Shown: positions 1 through 5,929, counted from the stretch's first letter. The stretch is DNA of 12,780 bases from Maricaulis sp. (GCA_002694345.1 NZLV01000100.1:1-12780); one strand, 5' to 3'. The notes: generated by a model not told the origin, from the letters alone. A program made the numbers and translations.

Positions 1-1582
1 GGCGCGCTTCCTCTCGGTCGGGGCGCCGCAATTGCGCGATGCCCTGTTCGCCCCGGTCAGCCAGGATGCCCAGCGCCTGACTGCCGTGCGCGCCTTCGCC
101 CACGTCCAGACGCTCTCCATCGGATATCACCAGACCAAGCGCACCGGTGCGCTCAACCGCATCATCGAGCGCGGCGCCCGCGCCGTCGATTTCCTGATGC
201 GCTTTTTGATCTTCAACATCGCTCCGACGCTGCTGGAACTGGGTCTGGCGGCGCTGGTGCTCAGCTCCAATTACGGCTGGGAGTTTGCGGTGATCGCGAT
301 CATCACCGTGGCGATCTACATGGTGCTGACCTGGTCGGTGACCGAATGGCGCGTCCAGATCCGTCGCACCATGAACGAGGCTGACAATGAAGCCTCGGCC
401 CGCGCCGTCGACAGTCTGATCAATTTCGAGACCGTGAAAGCCTTCGCCGCGGAACGCCGCGAGGCCGACGCTTTCGACCGCTCCATGACCCGCTACGCCC
501 ATGCGGCGGCCAAGTCCCAATCCTCCCTGGCCCTGCTTAATGGGGCCCAGGCGCTGATCATGAATGGCGGCCTCTTGGCGATGGCGCTGATGGCCGGCTG
601 GAAAGCCTGGAATGGTCAGCTTCAGCCCGGCGATGTCGCGGCCGTGACGCTGATCCTGATGAATGTCTATCAGCCGCTCAATATTCTCGGCTGGGCCTAT
701 CGCGAGATCAAACAGGGCGCGGTCGACATGGAGCGCGTCTTCGAGACGCTGGCGATCCAGCCGGATGTCGCCGACGCGCCGGACGCCAAGCCGTTGGACG
801 TCACGGGTGGCTCGGTGAGTTTCGACCGGGTCGGTTTCACCCATGATGGTCGTTCCCGCTCGATCCAGGATGTCAGCTTCGAGATCCCGGCCGGCAGTTT
901 CGTCGGTATTTGCGGCCCGTCCGGGGCCGGCAAGTCCACCGTGCTGCGGCTTCTCTTCCGCTTCTATGATCCGGAAAGCGGGGCCGTGCGGATTGATGGC
1001 CAGGATCTGCGTCAGGTGACCCAGCAGACCCTGCGCGACAGTCTCGCCCTGGTCCCCCAGGATGTCGTCCTCTTCAACGACACACTGCGCGCCAACATCA
1101 TCTATGGCCGCCCCGAGGCCAGCGAGGCGGAGATCCGCGATGTCGTCGAACGCGCCCGCCTGGCCGCCTTCGTTGACGGCCTGCCCGATGGTCTGGAGAC
1201 CGTGGTGGGCGAACGCGGCCTGAAACTGTCCGGCGGCGAGAAACAGCGTGTCGGTGTCGCCCGCGCCATTCTCAAGAACCCGGCCATTCTCGTCCTGGAT
1301 GAAGCCACGTCGGCGCTCGACAGCCAGACCGAGAAGGATGTCCAGGATGCGCTCGCCGAAGCCGCCCGGGGACGCACCACGATCGCCGTCGCCCACCGTC
1401 TCTCCACCATTGCCGGTGCTGACCGGATCATCGTTCTGGATGACGGCCATGTCGCCGAAAGCGGCAGTCATGCCGACCTGCTCGCAAAGGGCGGTCTCTA
1501 TGCCGACATGTGGAAACGCCAGAGTGAGGCAGGTGAGGGGGGCGAACTCGCCAGCGCCGTGGAAGCTCCCGCCGCGCAATAG
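1..1582 (+). CDS. Atm1-type ABC exporter (permease + ATPase), 5' end outside window
   Basis: This is the 3' part of a fused ABC half-transporter; the reading frame is open to the left edge (first full codon at 2), so the TTG at 32 is not the real start. About 100 N-terminal residues are probably missing. Counting from the TTG codon, the remaining membrane domain spans roughly residues 1-225. It contains NFETVKAF (131-138), a stretch typical of the Atm1/HMT family. The ATPase has Walker A GPSGAGKST (295-303), Q-loop Q343, signature LSGGE (399-403), Walker B ILVLDEATS (419-427) and switch His455. Atm1 proteins sit in the inner membrane (bacteria) or inner mitochondrial membrane, work as homodimers, and export glutathione-linked sulfur or metal compounds, supporting Fe-S homeostasis and heavy-metal tolerance. 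That role is inferred from family. It ends 51 bp before a TyrA gene on the same strand. An MsbA-like lipid exporter is the less likely alternative. Confidence 0.9.
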   Translation, partial: ARFLSVGAPQLRDALFAPVSQDAQRLTAVRAFAHVQTLSIGYHQTKRTGALNRIIERGARAVDFLMRFLIFNIAPTLLELGLAALVLSSNYGWEFAVIAIITVAIYMVLTWSVTEWRVQIRRTMNEADNEASARAVDSLINFETVKAFAAERREADAFDRSMTRYAHAAAKSQSSLALLNGAQALIMNGGLLAMALMAGWKAWNGQLQPGDVAAVTLILMNVYQPLNILGWAYREIKQGAVDMERVFETLAIQPDVADAPDAKPLDVTGGSVSFDRVGFTHDGRSRSIQDVSFEIPAGSFVGICGPSGAGKSTVLRLLFRFYDPESGAVRIDGQDLRQVTQQTLRDSLALVPQDVVLFNDTLRANIIYGRPEASEAEIRDVVERARLAAFVDGLPDGLETVVGERGLKLSGGEKQRVGVARAILKNPAILVLDEATSALDSQTEKDVQDALAEAARGRTTIAVAHRLSTIAGADRIIVLDDGHVAESGSHADLLAKGGLYADMWKRQSEAGEGGELASAVEAPAAQ

Positions 1583-1600
1583 GTCTGTCCCGCCTGCCGA

Positions 1601-1620
1601 TTCCCGCTAGTGTGCGGGAA
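1601..1620 (+). promoter_or_regulatory. hairpin upstream of the tyrA-type gene
   Basis: TTCCCGC (1601-1607) and GCGGGAA (1614-1620) form a perfect 7-bp stem around a 6-base loop. It lies between the transporter stop (1582) and the next ATG (1634). No T-run follows, so it is not a classic terminator. It could stabilise or separate the two messages, or affect initiation, since the GGGGA Shine-Dalgarno-like stretch starts 5 bases later at 1625. Confidence 0.4.
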
Positions 1621-1633
1621 GCATGGGGATGAC

Positions 1634-2359
1634 ATGACACCAAAGACCCAAATCGGCCTGATCGGCCTGGGCGCGTTTGGCCAGCTGGCGGCGACGCATC
1701 TGGCCCCGCATTTTGACCTGGTCGGGCACGACCCGTCCGTGCGCGATTTGCCCGGCGGACGCTGGGTGGAGCTGGATGAGGCGGCGGCGCAGCCCGTCGT
1801 GATTCTCGCCGTCCCGGTCCAGGCGCTGGCCAGCGTGGCACAAGCCATCGCGCCGCATCTGGCCAAGCATGCCCTGGTCATCGACGTCGCCTCGGTGAAG
1901 CTGGAACCCTTGCGCATCCTGCGCGAGACCCTGCCGGCCGGCACCCGCATCCTGGGCACCCACCCGCTCTTCGGTCCGCAATCGGCCGCCAAGGGCGTGA
2001 CCGGTCAATCCATCGTCCTGTGCCCGGAGCCCGGCGTGGAGGCCGGCTGCGTCGCGGACTTCCTCAGGGACACACTCGCCCTGGACGTTCATCTCTCCGA
2101 TGCCGACACGCATGACCGCACCATGGCCAGCGTCCAGGCACTCACCCACCTGGTGTCCAAGGTCATCACCGATCTCGGCCTGATGGACGCGCCCTACACG
2201 ACCCGCTCCTACGACCTCCTCGCCGAAGCCGCCCGCCTGGTCGCCGACGACAGCGATGAACTCTTCCGGGCCATCGAACGCCACAACCCGCACGCCGCCG
2301 ACCTGCGCCGGCGCTTCTTCGACGCGGCGCGCAAGCTGGATGAGCGGTTGGTGGACTAG
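1634..2359 (+). CDS. prephenate/arogenate dehydrogenase family protein (short TyrA)
   Basis: The 241-residue protein opens with a dinucleotide-binding GLGAFG (residues 11-16). It carries two signatures of the TyrA family: GTHPLFGPQSA (108-118) and HDRTMASVQALTH (160-172), which includes the histidine used for substrate oxidation. TyrA enzymes oxidatively decarboxylate prephenate or arogenate with NAD(P)+ on the way to tyrosine. The protein is shorter than most bacterial TyrA (about 280-310 residues) and the THP-FGP stretch resembles plant arogenate dehydrogenases, so arogenate may be the substrate; that is inference. There is no fused chorismate mutase or ACT domain. I chose ATG 1634, preceded by GGGGA at 1625-1629; a GTG at 1610 in frame would lie inside the upstream hairpin. 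No aromatic-pathway gene is adjacent, so the context adds nothing. Confidence 0.85.
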   Translation: MTPKTQIGLIGLGAFGQLAATHLAPHFDLVGHDPSVRDLPGGRWVELDEAAAQPVVILAVPVQALASVAQAIAPHLAKHALVIDVASVKLEPLRILRETLPAGTRILGTHPLFGPQSAAKGVTGQSIVLCPEPGVEAGCVADFLRDTLALDVHLSDADTHDRTMASVQALTHLVSKVITDLGLMDAPYTTRSYDLLAEAARLVADDSDELFRAIERHNPHAADLRRRFFDAARKLDERLVD

Positions 2360-2382
2360 TTCTGGCGGGCGCTGCGCGCCAA

Positions 2383-2430
2383 CCCCTCACCCGGCGCATG
2401 TGCGCCACCCTCTCCCGCAAGGGGAGAGGG
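2383..2430 (+). repeat. two-hairpin dispersed repeat, copy A (plus orientation)
   Basis: The unit begins CCCCTCACCC, has a small stem GGCGCATGTGCGCC, then ACCCTCTCCC-GCAA-GGGGAGAGGG, a second stem-loop. The same plan recurs at 2453-2500 (inverted), 9158-9202 (inverted) and 9618-9661 (same orientation). It lies directly after the tyrA-type gene and may also act as a transcript end there. Confidence 0.75.
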
Positions 2431-2452
2431 AGTAGGGTAGAGCTCACTGTCC

Positions 2453-2500
2453 TCCTTCTCCCCTTGCGGGAGAAGGTGGTCCGAAGGACCGGATGAGGGG
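2453..2500 (-). repeat. two-hairpin dispersed repeat, copy B (inverted to copy A)
   Basis: Read on the minus strand it runs CCCCTCATCC, hairpin GGTCCTTCGGACC, then ACCTTCTCCC-loop-GGGGAGAAGG. It is nearly identical to copy D at 9618-9661, differing mainly in the loop of the second hairpin. Copies A and B face each other across 22 bp, so a transcript of this stretch could fold into a long imperfect structure. A further 6-bp hairpin (GTCCGC/GCGGAC, 2502-2516) follows immediately. Confidence 0.75.
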
Positions 2501-2572
2501 CGTCCGCAAGGCGGACCACAAAAGCCCGCACAGCGCTCAACTCACCAACAATATCAAGGAAATTCGCGAGAG

Positions 2573-2648
2573 TGGCTCCCCGGGACGGGCTCGAACCGCC
2601 GACCCGGTGATTAACAGTCACCTGCTCTACCAACTGAGCTACCGGGGA
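2573..2648 (-). tRNA. tRNA-Asn (anticodon GTT)
   Basis: The minus strand folds into a complete 76-nt cloverleaf. The acceptor arms are TCCCCGG/CCGGGGA, the D arm is GCTC/GAGC, and the anticodon stem GGTGA/TCACC encloses CTGTTAA with anticodon GTT. The T arm carries TTCGAGC, the discriminator base is G, and the 3' CCA is encoded (2573-2575). It delivers asparagine to AAC/AAU codons. It stands alone, 90 bp downstream of a minus-strand terminator, so it probably has its own promoter. Confidence 0.97.
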
Positions 2649-2676
2649 ACACTCTTCTCGCAAGCGAGGCGTGGCT

Positions 2677-2704
2677 TGTATCAGAGCTTCGCGCCGCCGC
2701 GCAA
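2677..2704 (-). promoter_or_regulatory. probable promoter of tRNA-Asn
   Basis: On the minus strand TTGCGC (2704-2699) and GATACA (2682-2677) are separated by 16 bases, about 28 bp before the mature tRNA. The position and the lone tRNA fit; the hexamers match the sigma-70 consensus only moderately. Confidence 0.4.
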
Positions 2705-2738
2705 GCACCCTTCTGCGCTGAATTGCAGGGGTTTCTGC

Positions 2739-2769
2739 AAAAAAAATCGGGAGCCACGAAGGCTCCCGA
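2739..2769 (-). terminator. strong intrinsic terminator (minus strand)
   Basis: On the minus strand TCGGGAGCC and GGCTCCCGA form a perfect 9-bp stem with a TTCGT loop, followed at once by eight T residues (2746-2739). On the plus strand the stem is followed by A residues, so it works only leftward. No protein gene on the minus strand ends here. The transcript it stops must start in the 250-bp gap to its right. Confidence 0.85.
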
Positions 2770-2829
2770 AAAGGCATTGGGTGGATGGTGGGGTGTCTTC
2801 ACGGGAAGACGGGTGAAGAATTGGGTCAG
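2739..2829 (-). ncRNA. candidate small RNA, about 90 nt, CtrA box at its promoter
   Basis: A minus-strand transcript is implied by the orphan terminator at 2739-2769 and a promoter-like pair upstream, TTGACC (2863-2858) and CCTTAA (2840-2835) spaced by 17. The predicted start is near 2829. The RNA would contain a hairpin TCTTCAC/GTGAAGA (7 bp, arms 2813-2819 and 2796-2802) that competes with GTCTTC/GAAGAC (arms 2805-2810 and 2795-2800). A single-stranded C-rich stretch (ACACCCCACCATCCACCC, 2797-2780) follows, and then the terminator. C-rich loops that pair with Shine-Dalgarno sequences are common in alphaproteobacterial regulatory RNAs. I cannot assign it to a known family. No convincing reading frame covers it, and both ends are predicted only. 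Confidence 0.5.
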
Positions 2830-2834
2830 AACCC

Positions 2835-2850
2835 TTAAGGCGGAGTTAAC
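2835..2850. promoter_or_regulatory. CtrA-type binding site TTAA-N7-TTAAC
   Basis: TTAAGGCGGAGTTAAC matches exactly the full CtrA box known from Caulobacter, TTAA-N7-TTAAC. CtrA is the master cell-cycle response regulator of this group. The site lies between the candidate small RNA (-) and the DUF962 gene (+), so either could be the target. It was the only full box I saw in the intergenic regions, and it was found by eye. Confidence 0.55.
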
Positions 2851-2863
2851 AGGAAAGGGTCAA
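2835..2863 (-). promoter_or_regulatory. predicted promoter of the candidate small RNA
   Basis: TTGACC (2863-2858) matches the -35 consensus in five of six positions. CCTTAA (2840-2835), 17 bases on, is a weaker -10. The CtrA box covers the -10 and part of the spacer, which would suit repression by CtrA. Confidence 0.4.
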
Positions 2864-2888
2864 TTCGGTATTTGGTTTATCGTCCTTG

Positions 2889-2927
2889 CTGAAAGCCTAA
2901 TGGAATCATCGAAATGCCGGCTTTCAG
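2889..2927. repeat. 9-bp inverted repeat in intergenic DNA
   Basis: CTGAAAGCC (2889-2897) and GGCTTTCAG (2919-2927) are perfectly complementary around a 21-base spacer that holds a GAATC site. It may be an operator or an RNA hairpin. It lies about 90 bp upstream of the DUF962 start and upstream of the candidate small-RNA promoter. Confidence 0.45.
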
Positions 2928-3004
2928 GGCGGGATTTGATTCACCATGAAATCGCGATTTATTGTGGCGCGTCAGGGCGCGGCCCTGATTCGAATCGGCG
3001 AATC
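2903..3004. promoter_or_regulatory. cluster of five GANTC sites, with GcrA-type motif
   Basis: GANTC occurs at 2903-2907, 2938-2942, 2987-2991, 2992-2996 and 3000-3004. Five sites in about 100 bp compares with roughly 0.4 expected by chance. The third and fourth form a perfect palindrome GATTCGAATC (2987-2996). With its flanks this matches the YGAKTCG motif reported for GcrA on both strands. Just before it, TCAGGGC/GCCCTGA (2972-2988) is another 7-bp inverted repeat. In Caulobacter relatives GANTC is methylated by CcrM and read by GcrA, so this may be a cell-cycle-timed control region for the DUF962 gene. Confidence 0.5.
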
Positions 3005-3018
3005 ACCCGGAGAGGACG

Positions 3019-3375
3019 ATGCGGGAACACCAGACATTTAAGTCGTTTTGGCCGTTTTACCTGCGCGAGCACGCCCGTCCGGCGACGCGCAACTGGCATT
3101 ATGTCGGCTCGACCCTCGCCCTGATCGTCCTGCTGGCGGCCCTGGTGACGCAGACCTGGTGGCTGCTCCTGGCTGTGCCGGTCTCCGGCTATTTCTTCGC
3201 CTGGGTCAGTCATGCCTTCGTCGAGCGCAACAAGCCGGCGACCTTCACCTACCCGCTTTGGTCGCTGATCGGCGATTACCGCATGTATGTCCTCTTCCTG
3301 TTGGGCAAGCTGGGCCCGGAACTGGAAAAGGCCGGCATCAATCCCGACGGCTCACTGAACGCCGAACACGCCTGA
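3019..3375 (+). CDS. DUF962 / Mpo1-like membrane protein
   Basis: The 118-residue protein has the DUF962 pattern: an HYVGST stretch (27-32), two hydrophobic segments (about 33-43 and 48-62), SHAFVERNKPATF (64-76) and a conserved GDYRMY (85-90). Its size is typical of bacterial family members. Yeast Mpo1 of the same family is an Fe(II)-dependent dioxygenase that removes one carbon from 2-hydroxy fatty acids, using conserved histidines; His27 and His65 here are candidates. The bacterial role is not established, so enzymatic function is inference. It is probably an inner-membrane protein. GGAGAGG (3009-3015) gives a good ribosome site for ATG 3019. The DUF2256 gene follows 36 bp later on the same strand. 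The upstream DNA carries the GANTC cluster. Confidence 0.88.
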   Translation: MREHQTFKSFWPFYLREHARPATRNWHYVGSTLALIVLLAALVTQTWWLLLAVPVSGYFFAWVSHAFVERNKPATFTYPLWSLIGDYRMYVLFLLGKLGPELEKAGINPDGSLNAEHA

Positions 3376-3411
3376 TCTTGCCGGTGCCGCTGGGCAGCCT
3401 AGATCCGGAGC

Positions 3412-3594
3412 ATGCCCCGCCACACCTCCCGGAATCCCAAGCCTGAAAAGACCTGCCTTACTTGCGGACGGCCCTTCCAGTGGCGCAAGAAATGGGAACG
3501 GGTCTGGGATGAGGTGAAATACTGTTCCGAGCGCTGCCGTCGGTCGAAGCCGGCTCAGAGCGCGGCCAGCACCTCGGCGGCCCGGTCGCGATAG
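3412..3594 (+). CDS. DUF2256 zinc-ribbon protein
   Basis: The 60-residue protein has the whole DUF2256 signature. A CLTC knuckle (C15, C18) leads into GRPFQWRKKW (19-28) and then VKYCSERCRR (35-44; C38, C42), so four cysteines can hold one zinc. The function is unknown; the basic, aromatic core suggests nucleic-acid or protein contact. Residues from about 48 on form a low-complexity tail encoded in the 40 bp that overlap the 3' end of the convergent photolyase gene. My recollection is that DUF2256 genes often neighbour this photolyase type, which would suggest a shared pathway; I could not check that. GGAG at 3407-3410 lies only one base from ATG 3412, an awkward ribosome site, so translation may depend on coupling to the DUF962 gene. 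Confidence 0.87.
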   Translation: MPRHTSRNPKPEKTCLTCGRPFQWRKKWERVWDEVKYCSERCRRSKPAQSAASTSAARSR

Positions 3595-5078
3595 GCCTGC
3601 CGCTTCTCGTCGCTCATCCGGTCCCAATTGCGATAGACCGGACCCAGGCGCGGATTGCCGCGCAGTGTGTCTTCGTTCCGCGCCAGGAAGTCCCAGTAGA
3701 GGGAGTTGAACGGGCAGGAATTGCGGCCCGTCTTGTCCTTCACATCATAGCGGCAGCCGGTGCAGTAGTCCGACATCCGGTCGATATAGGCGCCACTGGC
3801 GGCATAGGGTTTGGAGCCCAGCAGTCCGCCATCGGCAAATTGCGACATGCCCACCGTATTAGGCGCCTCCACCCATTCGAAGGCGTCGATATAGACGGCC
3901 AGATACCATTCGTGCAGGGCGTGCGGATCGATTCCGGCAATCAGGGCGAAGGTGCCGGTCACCATCAGGCGCTGGATATGGTGGGCATAGGCTTCCTTGC
4001 GGGTCTGCCCGACCGCGGCCGCCAGGCAGGCCATGTCGGTCTCGCCGCTCCAGTAGAAGTCGGGCAGGGGACGGTCCGCGCCCAGCGCATTGCGGCGGAC
4101 ATAGTCCGGGCCTTCGCGCCAATAGATGCCGCGCACATATTCCCGCCAGCCGATGATCTGGCGGATATAGCCCTCCGTCGCGTTCAGGGGCGCATGGCCA
4201 CGCTTCCACGCCGCCTCCACCGCTTCGCAGATCTCCAGCGGACCCAGCAGGCCGACATTGAGATAAGCGGAGAGGAGGGAATGATAGAGGAAGGGCTCGC
4301 CCGTCAGCATGGCGTCCTGATAGGTGCCGAAATCGGGCAGGGCATGCTCGATGAAATGGTCCAGCGCCTTGAGGGCCCCCTTCCGCGTCACGGGGAAATG
4401 GAAGGGCCGGATGTCGCCGAACCCGTCAAAGCGGTCTTCGACCAGATTCAGCACATCCGCCGTGATGGCATCGGGCTCCACCCGGAAGGGTTGGGGCATG
4501 AACAGGCTGGATGAGGCCGCCTCGCGATTCTCCGCGTCGAAATTCCAGCGTCCGCCCACCGGCTTGTCGTCCTCCATCAGGAGGCCGGTTTCGCGCCGCA
4601 TCTCGCGGTAGAAATACTCCATGCGCAATTGCTTGCGCCCCTCGGCCCAGCGCGCGAACCGGTCGTGGGAGCACACGAAGCGGTCATCCTCCAGGATCAC
4701 GACCGGCACGCCGAACCGGTCCGACCAGGTCTCGATCTCCTGCTTCAACCGCCACTCGCCCGGCTCGGTCACGATCAACCGGTCGTAGGAGCCCGCCTTG
4801 AGGGCGTCTTCCACAGCGCTGGCCAGGTCGGGGCAGGGCGGGGTCTCGTCAAAGGCGCGGTAGTGAACCGTCCGCCCTTCATCGCGCAGCGCGTCCGCGA
4901 AATGGCGCATGGCAGAGAAGATGAAGGCGATCTTCTTGCGGTGGTGCCAGACATATTCCGTCTCTGCCGTCACTTCGGCCATCACGACATCAGCCGCCGC
5001 CGGCTTCTGGCGCAGGCTGGGCAAATCGTGAGTGAGCTGGTCTCCCAGAACCAGGACGAGGTCTGTCATTGCTTCCAT
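3555..5078 (-). CDS. [4Fe-4S] prokaryotic (6-4) photolyase / cryptochrome-related protein
   Basis: The 507-residue protein belongs to the FeS-BCP/CryPro group (COG3046), whose best-known member is Agrobacterium PhrB, a (6-4) photolyase with FAD, a lumazine antenna and an iron-sulfur cluster. The N-terminal half is the antenna-binding domain (LGDQLTHDLP, 11-20). The C-terminal half binds FAD. Cys351, Cys439, Cys442 and Cys455 sit almost exactly where PhrB has its four cluster ligands (recalled as 350, 438, 441, 454). HHIQRLMVTG (366-375) holds the conserved active-site histidines. It would repair (6-4) photoproducts with blue light in the cytoplasm, or act as a light sensor. ATG 5078 has GGGG upstream at 5087-5090; ATG 5069, giving MTDLVLV, is equally possible. 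It diverges from the SDR gene across 54 bp and converges on the DUF2256 gene. Confidence 0.93.
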   Translation of the reverse strand: MEAMTDLVLVLGDQLTHDLPSLRQKPAAADVVMAEVTAETEYVWHHRKKIAFIFSAMRHFADALRDEGRTVHYRAFDETPPCPDLASAVEDALKAGSYDRLIVTEPGEWRLKQEIETWSDRFGVPVVILEDDRFVCSHDRFARWAEGRKQLRMEYFYREMRRETGLLMEDDKPVGGRWNFDAENREAASSSLFMPQPFRVEPDAITADVLNLVEDRFDGFGDIRPFHFPVTRKGALKALDHFIEHALPDFGTYQDAMLTGEPFLYHSLLSAYLNVGLLGPLEICEAVEAAWKRGHAPLNATEGYIRQIIGWREYVRGIYWREGPDYVRRNALGADRPLPDFYWSGETDMACLAAAVGQTRKEAYAHHIQRLMVTGTFALIAGIDPHALHEWYLAVYIDAFEWVEAPNTVGMSQFADGGLLGSKPYAASGAYIDRMSDYCTGCRYDVKDKTGRNSCPFNSLYWDFLARNEDTLRGNPRLGPVYRNWDRMSDEKRQAYRDRAAEVLAAL

Positions 5079-5090
5079 CCGTTTTGCCCC

Positions 5091-5104
5091 TGTCTACGTA
5101 GACA
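5091..5104. promoter_or_regulatory. perfect 14-bp palindrome between divergent photolyase and SDR genes
   Basis: TGTCTACGTAGACA is identical on both strands. It sits 13 bp from the photolyase ATG and 28 bp from the SDR ATG, in a gap of only 54 bp. The position suits an operator for a dimeric regulator controlling both genes. Light-responsive MerR-type regulators (LitR/CarH) control related photolyase clusters in other bacteria. No regulator gene lies in the window, so which protein binds is unknown. Confidence 0.55.
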
Positions 5105-5132
5105 CAGGCAGGGCAGACCAGTGGATGCGCAG

Positions 5133-5828
5133 ATGAGCGACAGTCAGAGCGGACAGGCCGTGGTGATCGGCGCCAGTGGCGGGATCGGCTCCGCCCTTGT
5201 GGCGGCGCTGCAGGCGCAGGGCTGGACCGTCACCGGTCTGTCCCGGCGCAGCACGCCGCCGCTCGACCTTCTGGACGAGGCCTCCATCGAAGCCGCCGCC
5301 GGACAGCTCAAGGCCTCAAAGGCCCCGATCCGCCTGATCATTGACGCCACCGGCTTTCTGCATGACGCGGAATTCTCACCCGAGCGTAGCCTGCGCGAGC
5401 TGGATCCGGCGCATTTCGCCCGCGCCTTCGCGCTCAATGCGACCGGTCCGGCCTTGTTGATGAAACATTTCCTCCCCCTGCTTCCGCGTCAGGGGCGGTC
5501 GGTGTTTGCGACCCTGTCGGCGCGCGTCGGTTCGATCTCCGACAACCGGCTGGGCGGCTGGCATGCCTATCGGGCGTCCAAGGCGGCCCTGAACCAGATC
5601 CTGCGCAGCGTCTCGATCCAGATGCAACGGCGCAAGCCCGAGGCGATCTGCATCGCCCTGCACCCCGGCACGGTGGCAACGCGACTGTCCGAACCCTTTT
5701 CCAAATCCGGTCTGGATGTCCGCCCGCCGGACGAGGCTGCACAGGATTTGCTCCGCGTCATCGCCGGGCTGACGCCGGACGATTCGGGCGGTTTCCGCGA
5801 CCACAAGGGTCTGGAGATCGGATTTTAG
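5133..5828 (+). CDS. short-chain dehydrogenase (CsgA/C-factor-like SDR)
   Basis: The 231-residue protein is a single-domain SDR. It has a nucleotide-binding VIGASGGIG (11-19), structural NATG (102-105), catalytic Ser129 in ATLSARVGS (126-134), and YRASK (146-150) with Tyr146 and Lys150. The LSARVGSISDNRLGGWHAY stretch (128-146) is typical of the C-factor-like group related to Myxococcus CsgA, and of SDRs found beside photolyase genes. It would be an NAD(P)-dependent oxidoreductase; the substrate is unknown. I chose ATG 5133; GTG 5121 is an in-frame alternative, and neither has a strong Shine-Dalgarno site. A frame extension to 4629 runs antisense through the photolyase gene and is not real. 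Shared palindrome and divergence suggest co-control with the photolyase. tRNA-Cys converges on its end. Confidence 0.88.
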   Translation: MSDSQSGQAVVIGASGGIGSALVAALQAQGWTVTGLSRRSTPPLDLLDEASIEAAAGQLKASKAPIRLIIDATGFLHDAEFSPERSLRELDPAHFARAFALNATGPALLMKHFLPLLPRQGRSVFATLSARVGSISDNRLGGWHAYRASKAALNQILRSVSIQMQRRKPEAICIALHPGTVATRLSEPFSKSGLDVRPPDEAAQDLLRVIAGLTPDDSGGFRDHKGLEIGF

Positions 5829-5836
5829 GGAAAGGG

Positions 5837-5910
5837 TGGAGGCACCGCCCGGAATCGAACCGGGGTACAAGGATTTGCAGTCCTCTGCGTAACCACTCCG
5901 CCACGGTGCC
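5837..5910 (-). tRNA. tRNA-Cys (anticodon GCA)
   Basis: The minus strand gives a 74-nt cloverleaf. The acceptor arms are GGCACCG/CGGTGCC, the anticodon loop is CTGCAAA (anticodon GCA), the T loop is TTCGATT, the discriminator is U73 as expected for tRNA-Cys, and the 3' CCA is encoded (5837-5839). It reads UGU/UGC codons. Its 3' end lies 8 bp from the SDR stop codon, tail to tail, with no clear terminator between. Confidence 0.97.
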
Positions 5911-5929
5911 TCAGGAATGGAGCCGGGAG

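Noticed and set aside
2611..2802. 63-residue minus-strand frame across the tRNA-Asn and terminator
   Set aside because: It reads through a terminator and a tRNA gene and starts with GTG inside the candidate small RNA; no ribosome site or domain.
2835..3004. Possible replication origin, given the CtrA box and GANTC sites
   Set aside because: Only one CtrA box, no DnaA boxes, no AT-rich unwinding region, and no hemE or parAB-type neighbours.
3840..4514. 224-residue open frame antisense to the photolyase
   Set aside because: A shadow of the photolyase coding sequence, with no family resemblance or ribosome site.
4629..5132. Upstream extension of the SDR frame
   Set aside because: It is antisense to the photolyase N terminus and would place the SDR nucleotide-binding motif about 180 residues in; SDRs begin with it.
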